A stretch of DNA of 64,000 nucleotides from Paguma larvata (GCA_030068075.1 CM057836.1:66873788-66937787), one strand, 5' to 3'. Counted from the first letter of the stretch, positions 34,550 to 46,020 are shown. Notes: a model not told the origin generated them from the sequence alone. Numbers and translations: made by a program.

Positions 34550-36845
34550 TCTTAAATGAAAAACATATTTACAAAGATATGGACACAAGTATTTAATTTG
34601 TTGAAGTAGAGGGGATACCAAATTTAAGTGTTACCTCTGAAATACTGGGTATGCTATTTCCAATTGAAAGAGCTAAGGGCTTTAACCAGAGAACCAGTAG
34701 CAGCCTGAATTCAGGATTGTGACTGGGAATGGGGCAGGGAGAGGGTGGGAAAGTAGAAACTAGGGCGAGAGCCATATAAACTAGATACTGCTGTCAGTGG
34801 GGAGGCAAAGTTATAAACTGCTAATTCACCTAGAAATCCAAAGACAATAAAATAAAGCCACTGGACTTAAGGTAGATCGTGATGGTGGGTAAGAAATGAT
34901 GGATAAAGTCTCCAGCGATAGAGGACCACTCTTGTGTACTTCAGTCAAGTGGGACAGGAGGGAGCCAGGCAGGTGAAGCCATCTCTAAACAGTGGGTGGT
35001 GTTGAGATCTGCTCACTAAGGATTGCCCACAGTGAAACCAGAACAGACTCCAGCAGCAGTCCTCAGCAGGGAGTGTGGGAACAGTGCCGATCCACAGTAC
35101 TTCCCCAGATTGAAGTTATACTAAAAACTGCTTCCTCTCTTTAGAAAGCAACCGTAAAATGAGACACTTAAAAAAGGATGTTCAGACAAATGAGTTAACG
35201 GTTCTAGAAAAACTATAAAATCTTCTACCTGCTCTTCTTTCTTTATTTGGTTCTTCCCTTTCCTTTGACGTTTTTTTCCCCTTTGTAATTCCTCAGGAGT
35301 GCAAATGTAAAATGCTGTGAAAGTGAAGAAGCCATTGGCTTTTTAGAACTTGGACGCTTTAACTTAAAAATAGTCACATGCCTTGCTTTTGTTGGACCAT
35401 GGAAACACTGACACAATTCACTGGCATGGGAATATACCTTTATCCTTTTATCCCTTATAGAACAGTAGAAAATGTTAGGATTAATTTATTTAAGCAGATT
35501 CACTTTGAAAAAAATGGTGCCAGGTTACTGTGTAAGTCTGTGTAAACTGTACAAATAATGGATGACATACGATGTTTCTCTACCACGAAATAGACTGACC
35601 ACCATGTGCTGAGCTATGAAACAAAGAGGAAAGAGTCAGGAGGAAGGTTCTAATATCTGGCCTGCACATATCATAAAATATTTCTCTAATGTAGTAATTT
35701 TATATGAGAAAAATGAAATAAAATGCAAGTCAACTGCACAGTGTATCACCCCTCCCCATCCTACCACTCTCTCCTCAAAAGCTGAGATACCGTCACTTTT
35801 TCTTACAATATTTCTTAATATTTTGAACCTGAGTGATCTTGATTTCTACTCTGGACTTCAGTTTTATGAGTTAGCAGAAAGGCAACCCTTCCAGCAACAC
35901 TTTCCAAAGGATATAATTACAAATATAACATAAGACTCTCTGCTTTCCAGACTTTTAACATTGTTGTTTTTAGAAAGTAATTGGTTTTTCTTTTGCTTTT
36001 TTTTTTCCCCCTCCCAATGCTCAATGCAATCTATACTGCCTGGAAGCCAGACTTTAAATGAAGCAGATGCTCCAAGTTTAAACTCTGCACTGATGGTAAA
36101 GTTGTTTCCTAGCAACACAAAGTTATGAAAACTTCAAGAGCACTACTTTGCTCAATATGGTTTTTCCCGTTTAGTTTCATGCACTCAGTGGGCTATTATA
36201 AAGAACTGAGAGTCAAGTCAAAACCAACTTGATCCTGCATTAATAAGAATGAAAAATCACTCCATTGATTTTGGACTAGAGACATTTCAAACCTTGGATA
36301 GACAAATTTAGGCTTTGTACAGGTTCTGTGAAAGAAGGTTTTTTAGAATGATTTTATAGAAGGTGATGGACTTAGGCCATACATGTGTCTCAGATAAATT
36401 ATTTAAAAATATCTAGCCTTTCTAAATAATGCCACTCAAAACAGGCAGGTAAAATGGTGTTTAGGTGAAATGTTCTTTTTCAAACATTTTGGTCTTGGAA
36501 AGTCTTTATATTCTTAGCAATTACTGGGCTTCCTATTAATAGTTACAACATTAGAAATTAAAATTTAGAGACCTTAATCTTGTTTTATTCATTTTGAAAT
36601 ACACATATGTTAAAATAAGTAACACATTCTATGGAAATTTTCAAAAGAAAAAGAGAGTTTAGTGAGATGAGTGGCATTACTTTATCTTTTACAAATCTCC
36701 TTAATGTCTACCTAAATAGAGATAGCTGGGTTTTTATATCTTCTTTGGCATTTACTCTGTTGTGATATCACACATCACAGAGACAGAGCCCCTAGAAAAC
36801 TCTTCCAGGCACTATTGAGAGAGTAACAGTGAAAAAGGCAAATAA
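34550..36845. other. Unique-looking sequence, no gene found
   Basis: About 2.3 kb with no recognised repeat. Open frames of 84-105 codons (35616-35933 +, 35864-36118 -) overlap each other on opposite strands and show no domain. It could contain noncoding regulatory DNA, which cannot be judged from one sequence. Confidence 0.45.
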
Positions 36846-36918
36846 TTTTCTCCTTCTCCTCCTCTTCTCCTTCTCCACCCACTTCCTCCACCTTTTTCTT
36901 CTACTTCTTCATCTTCCT
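36846..36918. repeat. Pyrimidine-rich (CTT/CCT)n tract
   Basis: Imperfect CTT/CTC triplet repeat, almost pure pyrimidine on the plus strand. It has possible H-DNA or triplex potential but is interrupted. Confidence 0.85.
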
Positions 36919-38666
36919 AAATTAATCATAGTTTGATCATAGTTTGATAACTGCGGTCAGTAAGAATATTTATTTAGTGTATAAGATTTAGGTGAGTTCC
37001 TTTTCCTTAGCCAATTAGCATCAGCCAGTATGATAAAAAGATGACATTCTGGTTTGTTACAGTCAACTTGCTTGAGTTTGACTGCTTTCTTGCTCTATGA
37101 CCCTGATTAAGTCACTCTAGGTTTCACTTATATCTCAAATAACCAAATAACTTGTACACTCAAATAACTACCATTCCCCCCATTTCTGAAAAACAGGAAA
37201 TAATGTGAACCTGTGATTCTCAGATGCTCATGCACTTTCGTGTATTTAGAGTTGAAGTTTGCTTTGTTTTTTAATATCAATGGAAACATACCTAAAACTA
37301 TGTGCTAATCTTTCTTATTTGTTTCTTTCCCAGTACAATCTTTTAATAGCATCTGGTGGAGGGAGACAGGGGTGAAGATGAGTGTCTTTAAAGAAATTGT
37401 GAAAATGAATACTAATGCAATTTGAAAAAAAGTCCGAAAATACCCAATTTGGTTTTGATGATTGATTTCTGGTAAATTGGTAATTAATGCTTGCTTTGAC
37501 CTTGTTCTGGCTCATATAATGACCAAAAATCAAAATCAAAATGGGTTTGAATCAGATGCTGATTTCTCCTACTTAATGGAATAGATCCCAACTATACCAT
37601 GCTTTCTGGCAGTTGCAGGACTGATCACAATGTAAATATCATCTTTCATTCCATAATTTCAAAGCACTTCTGGTATTAGCTCAGTTTTCATGATAGCTTT
37701 GCAGCTAGGTATATAGTAAACATTTTTTTTTCTTTTTGCCTTGGGACATAGCTTAAGACAGTGAATGGACTGAGTTTGCACAGGGTCTTGCTAAGACCCG
37801 ATGGGGGAGTCCTAAACTCTGTAATAAACATCTCTTCTCTAAAAGAGAATAAATGGATGTTCTTGAAAGTCAAATCCTTAAACAAGACCTTTCCTATTAA
37901 GCGTCTTAAAAAACATGCTACTGCTGTTATACCAAATCAGTTTGACAGCCTTTGTTAAATAAAGGAGAGGTTGGTAGGCTGTTTGAAAGCTGGGTATTTA
38001 GCCTGTTTAGGAATAATTTAAAGAAGTCTTGTAATATCTGAGCCCTGAAATTGAATTAAAAATGAAATGATGTTCAATTTTTTCTGCCACATTTTGATGA
38101 ATTTTTACAATGTCAAAGTGGAGATTCAAGAAAAATAAAAGCTCATTGGGCATTCTCTCACCTATTTTCTCTGATAGAAGCATTGACTAAGGTATCTTCC
38201 TTTGGAAAAATATGGTAGTTAGAAACCTTATTTTCAGATGGTTGGTACAACGACTTATAAAATGAGTGTTCTGGAATGTATTTCTGAATTTCTCCAAACT
38301 TCATATTCCTATAAAATAGTATGATAAACATTAACTGCTTTGTAGTTTTATTATAATAATGGATTGTATTATCATTTATGAAAGAGCTACCCAATTCTCC
38401 AAAAAAGTAACATTTCCCTGTTTTCTTGCTTTCTTTTTTCTTTTCCTACTCTATTTAGCAGATCACATCTTTTGCCTTCTTTTTTTAGTGTTTCATCTTT
38501 AATACAGAAGCCAGCAGTGATCGGATTCCATGTACCCATTTTCTTCTGTGGTGCATTTATAGAGAAAATGGAGCCACAGTTTGTTGAATTGAGTTATAAC
38601 TTTGTTAGGACCTGTACATTTTTCTTTAATGTTGCTTAACTATTTTAATTATGTTAAATTAAGTGC
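36919..38666. other. Unique-looking sequence, no gene found
   Basis: No repeat or gene was recognised. A splice-acceptor-like TTATTTGTTTCTTTCCCAG at 37315-37333 is followed by only a short open frame and has no partner exon. Confidence 0.45.
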
Positions 38667-38908
38667 AAAATGTTTTCAAATAGTGAGGCACCTGAGTGGT
38701 TCAGTTGGTTAAGCACCTGACTCTTGATTTTGGTTCAGATCATGATCTGATGGTTCGTGAGTTTGAGCCCTATGTCTGGCTCCACACTGACAGTGCAGAG
38801 CCTGCTTGGGATTCTTTCCCTCTCCTTCTCTCTCTTCTCTTTCCCTGCTTATACTCTCCCTTCCTTTCTCAAAATAAATAAATAATCTTAAAAAATATTT
38901 TCAAATAG
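38667..38908 (+). mobile_element. CAN-SINE with 17-bp TSD
   Basis: SINE body 38684-38891: GAGGCACCTGAGTGGTTCAGT head, TTCAGATCATGATCTGATGG, TCGTGAGTTTGAGCC, CT-rich domain, CAAAATAAATAAATAATC tail. The TSD is aaaatgttttcaaatag and aaaatattttcaaatag (38667-38683; 38892-38908), one mismatch. Confidence 0.95.
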
Positions 38909-38929
38909 CTACAATAGTATTGTTATTGT

Positions 38930-39117
38930 CATTCCATAATTTAGTACTATAGGACTACATATAATATTTATAATATCATAATATTATCTACAGTACTAAT
39001 TTATAGTTTCTCTAGAACTATAGTAACATAGTAATAATATTATAGTATTACAATTATATTATTTTATTATTACTATATATATTATTATTATACTATGATA
39101 ATAGTAACAAGATAATT
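38930..39117. repeat. AT-rich low-complexity tract
   Basis: About 190 bp of repeated ATA/TAT/TAG words (for example TACTATAG, ATAATATTA, TATTATTATTA) with many small inverted repeats. No unit is regular enough to be called a microsatellite. Confidence 0.8.
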
Positions 39118-39232
39118 TTATCTCGATTTTATAGAAGAAAGCCTGGAGACCCACATGGGTACATGTATTTCTTTCAAGTCACAGAACTAATGAGTTTAAG
39201 ATCCTAGCTGAAATTGTTTTGTTTCATTCCCA
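39118..39232 (-). repeat. MIR fragment, minus strand
   Basis: Resembles the MIR core complement: TCTCGATTTTATAGAAGAAAGCCTGGAGACCC, TCAAGTCACAGAACTAATGAG, AAGATCCTAGCTGAAAT. It is short and diverged. Confidence 0.5.
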
Positions 39233-40205
39233 TTTCATTAATTCCAGCAATTAACTGCTGCACTAGATTAACCATGTTCTTACTTCTGCTTGAATAGCTG
39301 CCTCCAGAAAATCAGAAAGACTAAAAGACATTTTTCATACCCTTCAGTATACTATGAAGAAAACATGGTAACAAACTGGTTCAGGGTTTGGTAAAGGTCA
39401 CATAATAATCAATACTGAGACATGTACTAATGTCTCACAAGATGAGATTTTATCCACAGCTAGAGGTTTCCACTGATAAAAATGATCATTCCCAATGTCA
39501 ACCATCCTGAGAGGAAAACAAATTTGAGGAGTAAAATCAGGAACTTGAAAGATGTGCTATAGACTAAGTGCAAGAGAGAGGACTGTCTCTCTGGGATTTT
39601 CTCTACATGTTTTCCTCTTTTCTAAAGCGTGTCTAGCAACTCCATAAATGTGGTAGAAGTGTACCTCTGCCTAATGGAACCACGATAAGAGCTCCTGGGA
39701 ATGGAGTCTGGAGGTAGCAGGCAGGCACATTCCAGAAAACTTCAGAAGGATATTTTATAGCCTGTGGGATCTGAGAGAAGCTTGAGAGATTTAAATGAGG
39801 TGAAATTTATTTCCTGTGTTGTAATTTACTTCCATTATACAAAGTAAGCATTGTCAAATAAAAGTTAATTGGGACCCACACCTTGATATATTGTGAGTAC
39901 AAGTAAGATCAGAGGGAAAAATTAAACTTGGATTCTCAGATTCTTGGATCTACAAAGGTTTTTATTAATAAATCTAAGTATACAAGAAGGTAGGAGGATA
40001 ACGGATGTGTAATTATTACCATGAAGAGGTAAGAAGGATTTCACTCTGGGCTATGATGCATTAAGAGAGACTGGATTTATAGTTCTACCTTGAACAACTA
40101 GAAAACTAGAGAAAACAGAAGAAAATATAGCTTTGGGACATCGAGCAATATATGATTATGATCCATGAGAGAATAATAACATTCCCTAGAAACTGCCTAG
40201 AGTAA
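39233..40205. other. Unassigned sequence
   Basis: No repeat or gene was recognised. Confidence 0.45.
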
Positions 40206-40412
40206 GATTTGTCAACTTTGGATACTGCTGACATTTGATACCAGATAATTCTTTGCCATGGGTCTGTCCTATCCATTATAGGATGTTTAGCAGTATCTTT
40301 GGCCCTGGTCTATTACATGCAGTGGCATCTTCCTATTGTAACAAACTAAAATGTTACCAGATGATGTCCATTAGGGGGCAAAATCATCTCAGACTGGAAA
40401 CAATGGCCAAAG
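40206..40412 (+). mobile_element. MER-type nonautonomous DNA transposon (probably hAT class)
   Basis: Recognisable ancient repeat text: TTTGTCAACTTTGGATACTGCTGACATTTG, CAGATAATTCTTTGCCATGG, GTCTGTCCTATCCATTATAGG, ATGTTTAGCAGTATCTTTGGCC, TATTACATGCAGTGGCATC, ATGTCCATTAGGGGGCAAAATC. I recall this as a MER-series element with hAT affinity but cannot give the exact name. Confidence 0.7.
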
Positions 40413-40804
40413 GTAGAAGAACCAAGATATCTTGTCTCTAGAGAGAGAGATTAAAGGTCAAAGGGGGCAGAGTGGCTAGTTTTGCAAAACAGTCCACCAG
40501 AGAGGAGGCAGCTCAGAGAGAATGAGAGCAAGAGAGCAAAAGAGTGAGAGAGAGAAAGGGAAAAAGCTCTAGAATCTCTCCAGGAGTCTCCTAGCTCTGA
40601 TCTGAATATATGTGAGAGGAAACTACTTGGGCAGGGAAAGGACCACTGATAATGAGTAGGTAGAAGAACTTTCAGAATCCACACAAAGCTGAGATGATTC
40701 TTTCTTTCCATTGGCCAAAGCTGAAAGATCTTTAGTAGATGGGGAAACCTCAGAAGGTACCTTAATAGAGGGATTAAATGTACTCTCACCTACTGGCTGC
40801 TCAT
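40413..40804. other. GA-rich and unassigned sequence
   Basis: A purine-rich stretch at about 40490-40566 (AGAGAG/AAGAGAG words), otherwise unassigned. The 112-codon minus-strand frame at 40451-40789 reads through the purine tract and is low-complexity (LSLSLSHSFALLLSFSLS), so it is rejected. Confidence 0.45.
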
Positions 40805-42046
40805 ATACACCCTAAGAAACTTAAAAGCAAGGATTCAATGGATTCTGAGTAACTTAACTGTGCACCAGAATAGAGTTCAACATTACTTAAAGAGATGCCA
40901 CAAAATCTAGCATTCAACAAGATAAAATTCACAATATCAGGCATCCAATTAATGAAGCTATAAAATATTCCTTGAAGCCATAGAAAATTTAATTAACAGT
41001 AACAGGCTCATAAATGAAAGAGAGGACAGAATAAAGACATTTACAAATATAAAAATATTGTAAATATGTGCCATAGATTCAAGAAGGTAAAAAAGAATAT
41101 AAGCATGATGATAAGAGAAGTAGGAGATAGAAAACATTACAAAATTAGCATGTATAAAGAAGAAAATACATACAAAATAAAAAAGTACACTGAATGGAAT
41201 TAGTAGCAAATTAAATACTACAGAAGAAGAAATTAGTGAATAGGAAGGCACAGCATTAGAAATGAAGCACAGAGATTAAAGAAAAATACTGTACATAAAA
41301 AGAGCCACAGTGAGTTGTGAGATAGTAATTATATTCTAACATGTGTAATTGGATCCAGAAAGAGGGGAAACTATAAGGGTAGTTTTGAAAAAGAAGCGTA
41401 AAGAATTTTCTAAATTTGTTTAAACCCACACATCGAAGAAGCTAAACAAACCCCAGTCAGAATAAACATAAAGAAAACAACACCAGAACACATAAAAAAT
41501 CAAAATATTACAAGAAGCCACCAAAATCATACAGAAGCACAGAGGCATTGGATATAGTAACTTCTTACTAGATATGTCTCCTGAGACAAGAGGAACAAAA
41601 GCAAAAATAAACTATTGAGACTTCATCAAGATAAAAGCTTCTGCAAAGCAAAGGAGACAATCAACAAAACTAAAAGACAACCTTCAGAATGGGAGAAGAT
41701 GTTTGCAAATGGCATATTAGATAAAGGGTTAGTATCTAAAACATATAAAGAACTTATAAAACTGAACACCCTAAAAAACAAATAATCTAGTTAAGAAATG
41801 GGCAGAAGAATACATTCTGAATAGACATTTTTCCAAAGAAGATATCAGATGGCTGACAGACACATGAAAAGATGCTCAACATCACTCCTCGTCAGGGAAA
41901 TACAAATCTAAACTACAATAAGATATCACCTCACATCTGTCAGAATGGCGAAAATTAACAACAGATGTTGGTAAGGATGTGGAGAAAGGGGAACCCTCTT
42001 ATGCTGTTGGTAGGAATGCAAACTGGTTCAGCCACTCTGGAAAACA

Positions 42047-42397
42047 GTGTGGAAATTCCTCAAAAAGTTAAAAATAGAACTACCCTATGATCCAGAAATT
42101 ACATTGCTAGGTATTTACCCACAGGATATAAAAATACTAATTCAAAGGGATACATGCACCCTGATGTTTATAGCAGTATTATCAATAATAGCCAAATTAT
42201 GGATATATAATGGCTATCCACACATGTGCGTGTGCGCACGCACACACACACACAGTGGAATATTATTCATCCATAAAAAGATTGAAACCTTGCCCTTTGC
42301 AGTGATTTGGATGGAGCTAGAGGGTATCATGCTAAGCAAAATAAGTAAGTCAGACAAAGAAAAATATCATATGATTCCACTCATATGTGGAATTTAA
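42047..42397 (+). pseudogene. L1 ORF2 C-terminal fragment (116 codons)
   Basis: An open frame in the nested L1 translates to the end of ORF2p: [21 protein letters not shown] at the start, LMFIAVLSIIAKLWI in the middle, and ATWMELEGIMLSEIS-like text near the end (here AVIWMELEGIMLSKIS). Full-length ORF2p is about 1275 residues, so this is under a tenth of it, beyond the reverse-transcriptase domain. A CA/CG repeat is read in frame as MCVCARTHTHS. No function is expected. Confidence 0.85.
42219..42254. repeat. 36-bp alternating purine-pyrimidine tract (CA/TG/CG)
   Basis: Every base alternates pyrimidine and purine across 36 bp, with several CG steps in the middle (ATGTGCGTGTGCGCACGCAC) followed by (CA)n. 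It is embedded in the L1 just before GTGGAATATTATTCATCC. Confidence 0.95.
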
Positions 42398-43086
42398 GAA
42401 ATAAAATAAATGAACATAGGGGTAAAAATTAGACAAAGGCAACCCATAAAGCAGAATCTTAACTACAGAGAACAAACAGGGTTGCTGGAGGGGAGGTGGG
42501 CTGGGGTATTGGTTAAATGGATGATGGTTACTAAGGAGGGCACTTGTGATAAGCACTAGGTTTGTATGTAAGTGATAAATCACTAAATCTTACACGTGAA
42601 AGTAATATACACTGTATGTTAACTAATTGGAATTTAAATAAAACTTGGAAGAAAAAAATAAAGTCAGTGATGATAAGAAAAAATCTTAAAATCAGCCTGA
42701 GGTTTAAAAAAAAGACCTGTTAAGTACAAAGAATCAAAGTTAAATGTGAAAAAGCCTTCTTTTCAAAATTTATGCAAGTTATAAGAAATTCTAATGATAC
42801 CATTGATGTACTTGTGAGGGGAAAGAAATATAAAATTGTTAACCTGGCTGTTAAACAACAAACAGCAAAAACAAAAAACCCCATACACTTCCAAAAATAA
42901 AAGTGAAATGGCAATTTATTCAGAGAAATAAAATGTGAGAGATCTTATTACTAGCAAATTGGAACTGTAAGAAATGTGAAAGGAAGTTCTTTAGAAAGAG
43001 GAAAATGATACCAGGTAAGAATTTAAATATATGCAATGAAAGACTAGTCCAAGAAATTATAATTACATAATAAAATATATTTATTT

Positions 43087-43653
43087 AAATCTATTTAACC
43101 CCAATGTTTATAGCAGTGCTATCGACAATAGCCAAAGTATGGAAAGAGCCCAAATGTCTACTGACAGATGAATGGATAAAGAAGATGTGGTGTGTGTGTG
43201 TGTGTGTATATATATATATCTATCTCTATATATACGATAGAGTATTACTTGGGAATCAAAAAGCATGAAATCTTTCCATGTGCAACAATATGGATGGAAC
43301 TAGAGGGTATTATGCTAAGAGAAATTAGTGAATCAGATAAAGACAAATATATGACATCACTCAGATGTGGAATTTAAGATACAAAACAGATGAACATAAG
43401 GGAAGGGAAGCAAAAATAATATAAAAACAGGGACGGGGACAAAAATATAAGAGACTCTTAAATATAGAGGACAAACCGAGGGCTTCTGGAGGGGGGATGG
43501 GCTAAATGGGCAAGAAGCGTTAAGGAAGACCATTGTTAGGATGAGCACTGGGTGTTATATATACATAGGGGATGATTCACTGGAGTCTACTCTTGAAATT
43601 ATTATTGCACTATATGCTAACTAACTTGGATGTAAATTAAAAAAATCTCTTTA
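43087..43653 (+). mobile_element. Younger 5'-truncated L1 with TSD, nested
   Basis: The insert at about 43098-43642 begins CCCCAATGTTTATAGCAGTG, carries a (TG)n(TA)n run at 43190-43219, ORF2 end text ATATGGATGGAACTAGAGGG, the 3' UTR, and ends GCTAACTAACTTGGATGTAA plus A-run. TSD aaatctattta (43087-43097) and aaatctcttta (43643-43653), one mismatch. The flanks on both sides are old L1 spacer sequence, so this is a second nested insertion. Confidence 0.93.
43190..43219. repeat. (TG)n(TA)n compound microsatellite inside L1
   Basis: A TG run merges into a TA run, then CTAT words to about 43236. It has the same L1 position as the other internal microsatellites here. Confidence 0.93.
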
Positions 43654-44840
43654 GAAATAATTGATTAAAAGCAGTTAATTGTGTGAAGAAAACCAATAAA
43701 ATGTATAATTTATAACACAGAAATAAAAATAACATCAAAAACACAGGAAGGGTGAAATGGATGTAAGTCTCGTTATCTACGTTTTATAGTTAGGCAGTAG
43801 CTTTATATTTAAAGGTAAATTGCAATAAGTTGAAGATGTATACTGTGAATTCTAGATTTTCCTATCAAAGAAATATGAGTGATAAGACAACAGTAAAGAA
43901 AGAGTAGATTGTAAAAAGTACACAACTAACCCAAACAGAAGCAGGAAAAGGTGGGGGGGTGAAGGAGCAGAGAACAAGAGAATAAATAGAAAATGAATAG
44001 CAGGATGGTAGGTTCAAAGCCAACCATATTGATAATTATATTTCAGGTAATTGTGATCTAAAACTCATTATTGGCAGAGATTAAGTTGAATAAGAAGCAA
44101 GACCCAATTATATTGATGTGTAATAAATCCAAATTAATATAGATATATCAGTAGCTTAAAAATAGGAGGTTTTAAAAGATATATCATAAAAATACTTAGC
44201 AAAGAAGCCTGGATGGAATGTATTAACATCAAACAAAGTAGATTCTGAGCTAAGAATATTACCAAGGAAAAGAAATACATTTTATACTGATAGATGGGTC
44301 AAATCAACAAGAGGATATAGCAACCTTAAAAATCTTAAAACAACAATGAAAAAAGCTTCAAAATCCATGGGGCAAAGAGATATAATTAAAGGAGAAATAT
44401 GTAAATACAGTTCGACATAGTTCAAACTTTTTTCTCCATAGTGGATAAAACAAATAATGAAAAGAATAAAGACAATATGAGTAACAGTGTTAACCGTTTT
44501 CCCTTTTGAATTCAACAACTGCAAAATAACAAAAGAGCAAATTGTACATAGTGATATATAAGAATAAAACATGACCTAATATGGTTGACATCTAAAAATC
44601 AACAAAAGCATTCTTTTATATTAATTAACAAAAAAGAAAAGAAACATGTATCACTGTCTTAATAGTTTCAAAAGAAATATTTCATAAGACTGAAAACTCA
44701 TGAATTATTAAGAATTTCAGCAAAGTAGGAATAGAAGCTAACTCCCTCAATATGATAAAAAGTATCTTTGAAAAAGGTATACCTAACATCAAACTTAATG
44801 GTGACAATTTACTTTATCCCACAGTAAATGACTTGATGAG

Positions 44841-45154
44841 GTTGTTGAAAATAGTCTACACAACTTGTGATATAAATGACTGCCATCTCGAACGTGGTTG
44901 GACATAATTAAAATACCACTACTACTAAAGTAGATTCTGCCAGGAATCTACTTTAAGGCATTAAGGAGCCTCTTAGGAAATGACTTAGCTTGAAAGAAGA
45001 CAGAGTGTTGGCACAGAACTTTGTTTCTGTTGTTTAACAACACAACAAAATTAAAATGAGGTCAGTCCTTGTAGATTTTATCACCCTCTCCAAAAGTTCA
45101 GCCACTGAAAACCCCTTCCCTCATCTATCTACTGAGTCTTAAGATGTAAGGTCA
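44841..45154. other. Unassigned sequence after the old L1
   Basis: Contains a short inverted pair around 44932-44953 (TAGATTCTGCCAGGAATCTA). No gene was recognised. Confidence 0.4.
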
Positions 45155-45480
45155 GAACCATAACAACAAAAGATTTAGTAAATGCTAATCAAAAGATTAC
45201 AGCCCATTTTCCATGAGACAACAAAGGCTCAAACATAAGCAGCATTGATTTCAACAGTTTTTCAGATACAGACAACCTTGTTGGTGTTGAAAATAATAAT
45301 CTTGATGTTGATATGGCAATTGTGATGTCAGAAGGCTTCTCCCCCCAACCCCAATCCAACTTCTCTTCCTCCAGGTCACTGCCATGATCATTGCTGTCAC
45401 CCGCAGTGCACTCTCATCATCAGACATTTATTACAGAGATGAATCAGCTAATGGAAATAACTCATCATTTGAGATTATTC
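45155..45480 (+). pseudogene. Protein-like stretch, possible processed pseudogene or transposase remnant
   Basis: One frame reads about 70 residues with few stops and a non-random, acidic/polar composition: ...TTKDLVNANQKITAHFP, a stop, then NISSIDFNSFSDTDNLVGVE followed by NNNLDVDMAIVMSEGFSPQP. After another stop, a neighbouring frame gives SSSDIYYRDESANGNNSSFE. I do not recognise the family. No ATG-to-stop ORF, poly-A tail or intron structure was established. It could be a decayed retrocopy, a transposon ORF or chance. Confidence 0.3.
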
Positions 45481-45621
45481 CTTCTTCATGTAAAAAACAT
45501 TGAAAAAATCTACTGATAGTGAGCTATTTTATTCCAGGAAGCATTGAGAAAGAGGCTTATAGAGGCTTTTATAAGTTCACTCATGATCTTCCTTGTATGT
45601 CTTATTTTTCCAGTAAATTCC

Positions 45622-45879
45622 TCAATCACTGACACTTTTTTTTTTACTTAAAAATTTTTTAATGTTTATTTATTTTTGAGAGAGACAGAGAGACAGAGAA
45701 CGAGCAGGGGAAGGAGAGGGGCAGAGAGAGAAGGAGACACAGAATCTGAAGCAGGCTCCAGGCTCTGAACTGTCAGCACATAGCCCGACGTGGTGCTCGA
45801 ACTCACAAACTGATATCATGGCCTTAGCCAAAGTTGGACACTTAACTGACTGAGCCACCTGGGTGCTCCATCAATCAAT
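45622..45879 (-). mobile_element. CAN-SINE, minus strand
   Basis: Antisense SINE, body about 45636-45870: a T-run and AATGTTTATTTATTTTTGAG at the left, purine tract, AAGCAGGCTCCAGGCTCTGA, and CTGACTGAGCCACCTGGGTG at the right. Flanking tcaatcact and tcaatcaat words (45622; 45871) are the likely TSD. Confidence 0.93.
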
Positions 45880-46020
45880 TATACTTTTATCATGAAATTT
45901 GGGGAAATCTAATGGCAGAAGTTGGAACATTCTAGCTTATCTGTTTATTTCTTACCATTAAGAAAGCAATAGTTGTCAGTAAATGATTGTAGTGGTCAGA
46001 AAAGTCTAGATTATACCATT
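45880..46020. other. Unassigned spacer
   Basis: A short interval between the SINE and the antisense L1. Nothing was recognised. Confidence 0.4.

Larger units (their letters stand above)
41541..42655 (+). mobile_element. Younger carnivore L1, distal ORF2 and 3' UTR, nested
   Basis: The least-decayed L1 sequence of the window: GACAAGAGGAACAAAAGCAAA, CTTCTGCAAAGCAAAGGAGAC, CAGAATGGGAGAAGATGTTT, CTGACAGACACATGAAAAGA, AGGATGTGGAGAAAGGGGAA, then the carnivore 3' UTR and an A-rich end near 42655. It interrupts the old L1 ORF1, which resumes directly afterwards. The 5' end is truncated; the exact left junction (about 41530-41550) is uncertain. Confidence 0.88.
40805..44840 (+). mobile_element. Old L1 (L1M-type), 5' region to mid ORF2, with nested L1s
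   Basis: One fossil L1 can be followed in pieces. A 5'/ORF1 part runs 40805-41540 (TGGATCCAGAAAGAGGGGAA, AAACCCACACATCGAAGAAG, CTAAACAAACCCCAGTCAGA). The ORF1 end and spacer run 42656-43097 (AAAATCTTAAAATCAGCCTG, AAAGGAAGTTCTTTAGAAAG). Spacer and ORF2 pieces run 43643-44840 (AAGTTGAAGATGTATACTGT, GAAGCAAGACCCAATTATAT, AGCAAAGTAGGAATAGAAGC). The missing parts are occupied by two younger L1 copies. Internal deletions within ORF2 are inferred from jumps between endonuclease-like and RT-like text. No frame is intact. Confidence 0.78.

Noticed and set aside
35616..36118. Two overlapping ORFs on opposite strands (105 and 84 codons)
   Set aside because: Mutually incompatible, no motifs, typical chance frames.
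37315..37340. Splice-acceptor-like polypyrimidine-CAG
   Set aside because: Downstream open frame is short and no donor or partner exon was found. Such motifs are frequent by chance.
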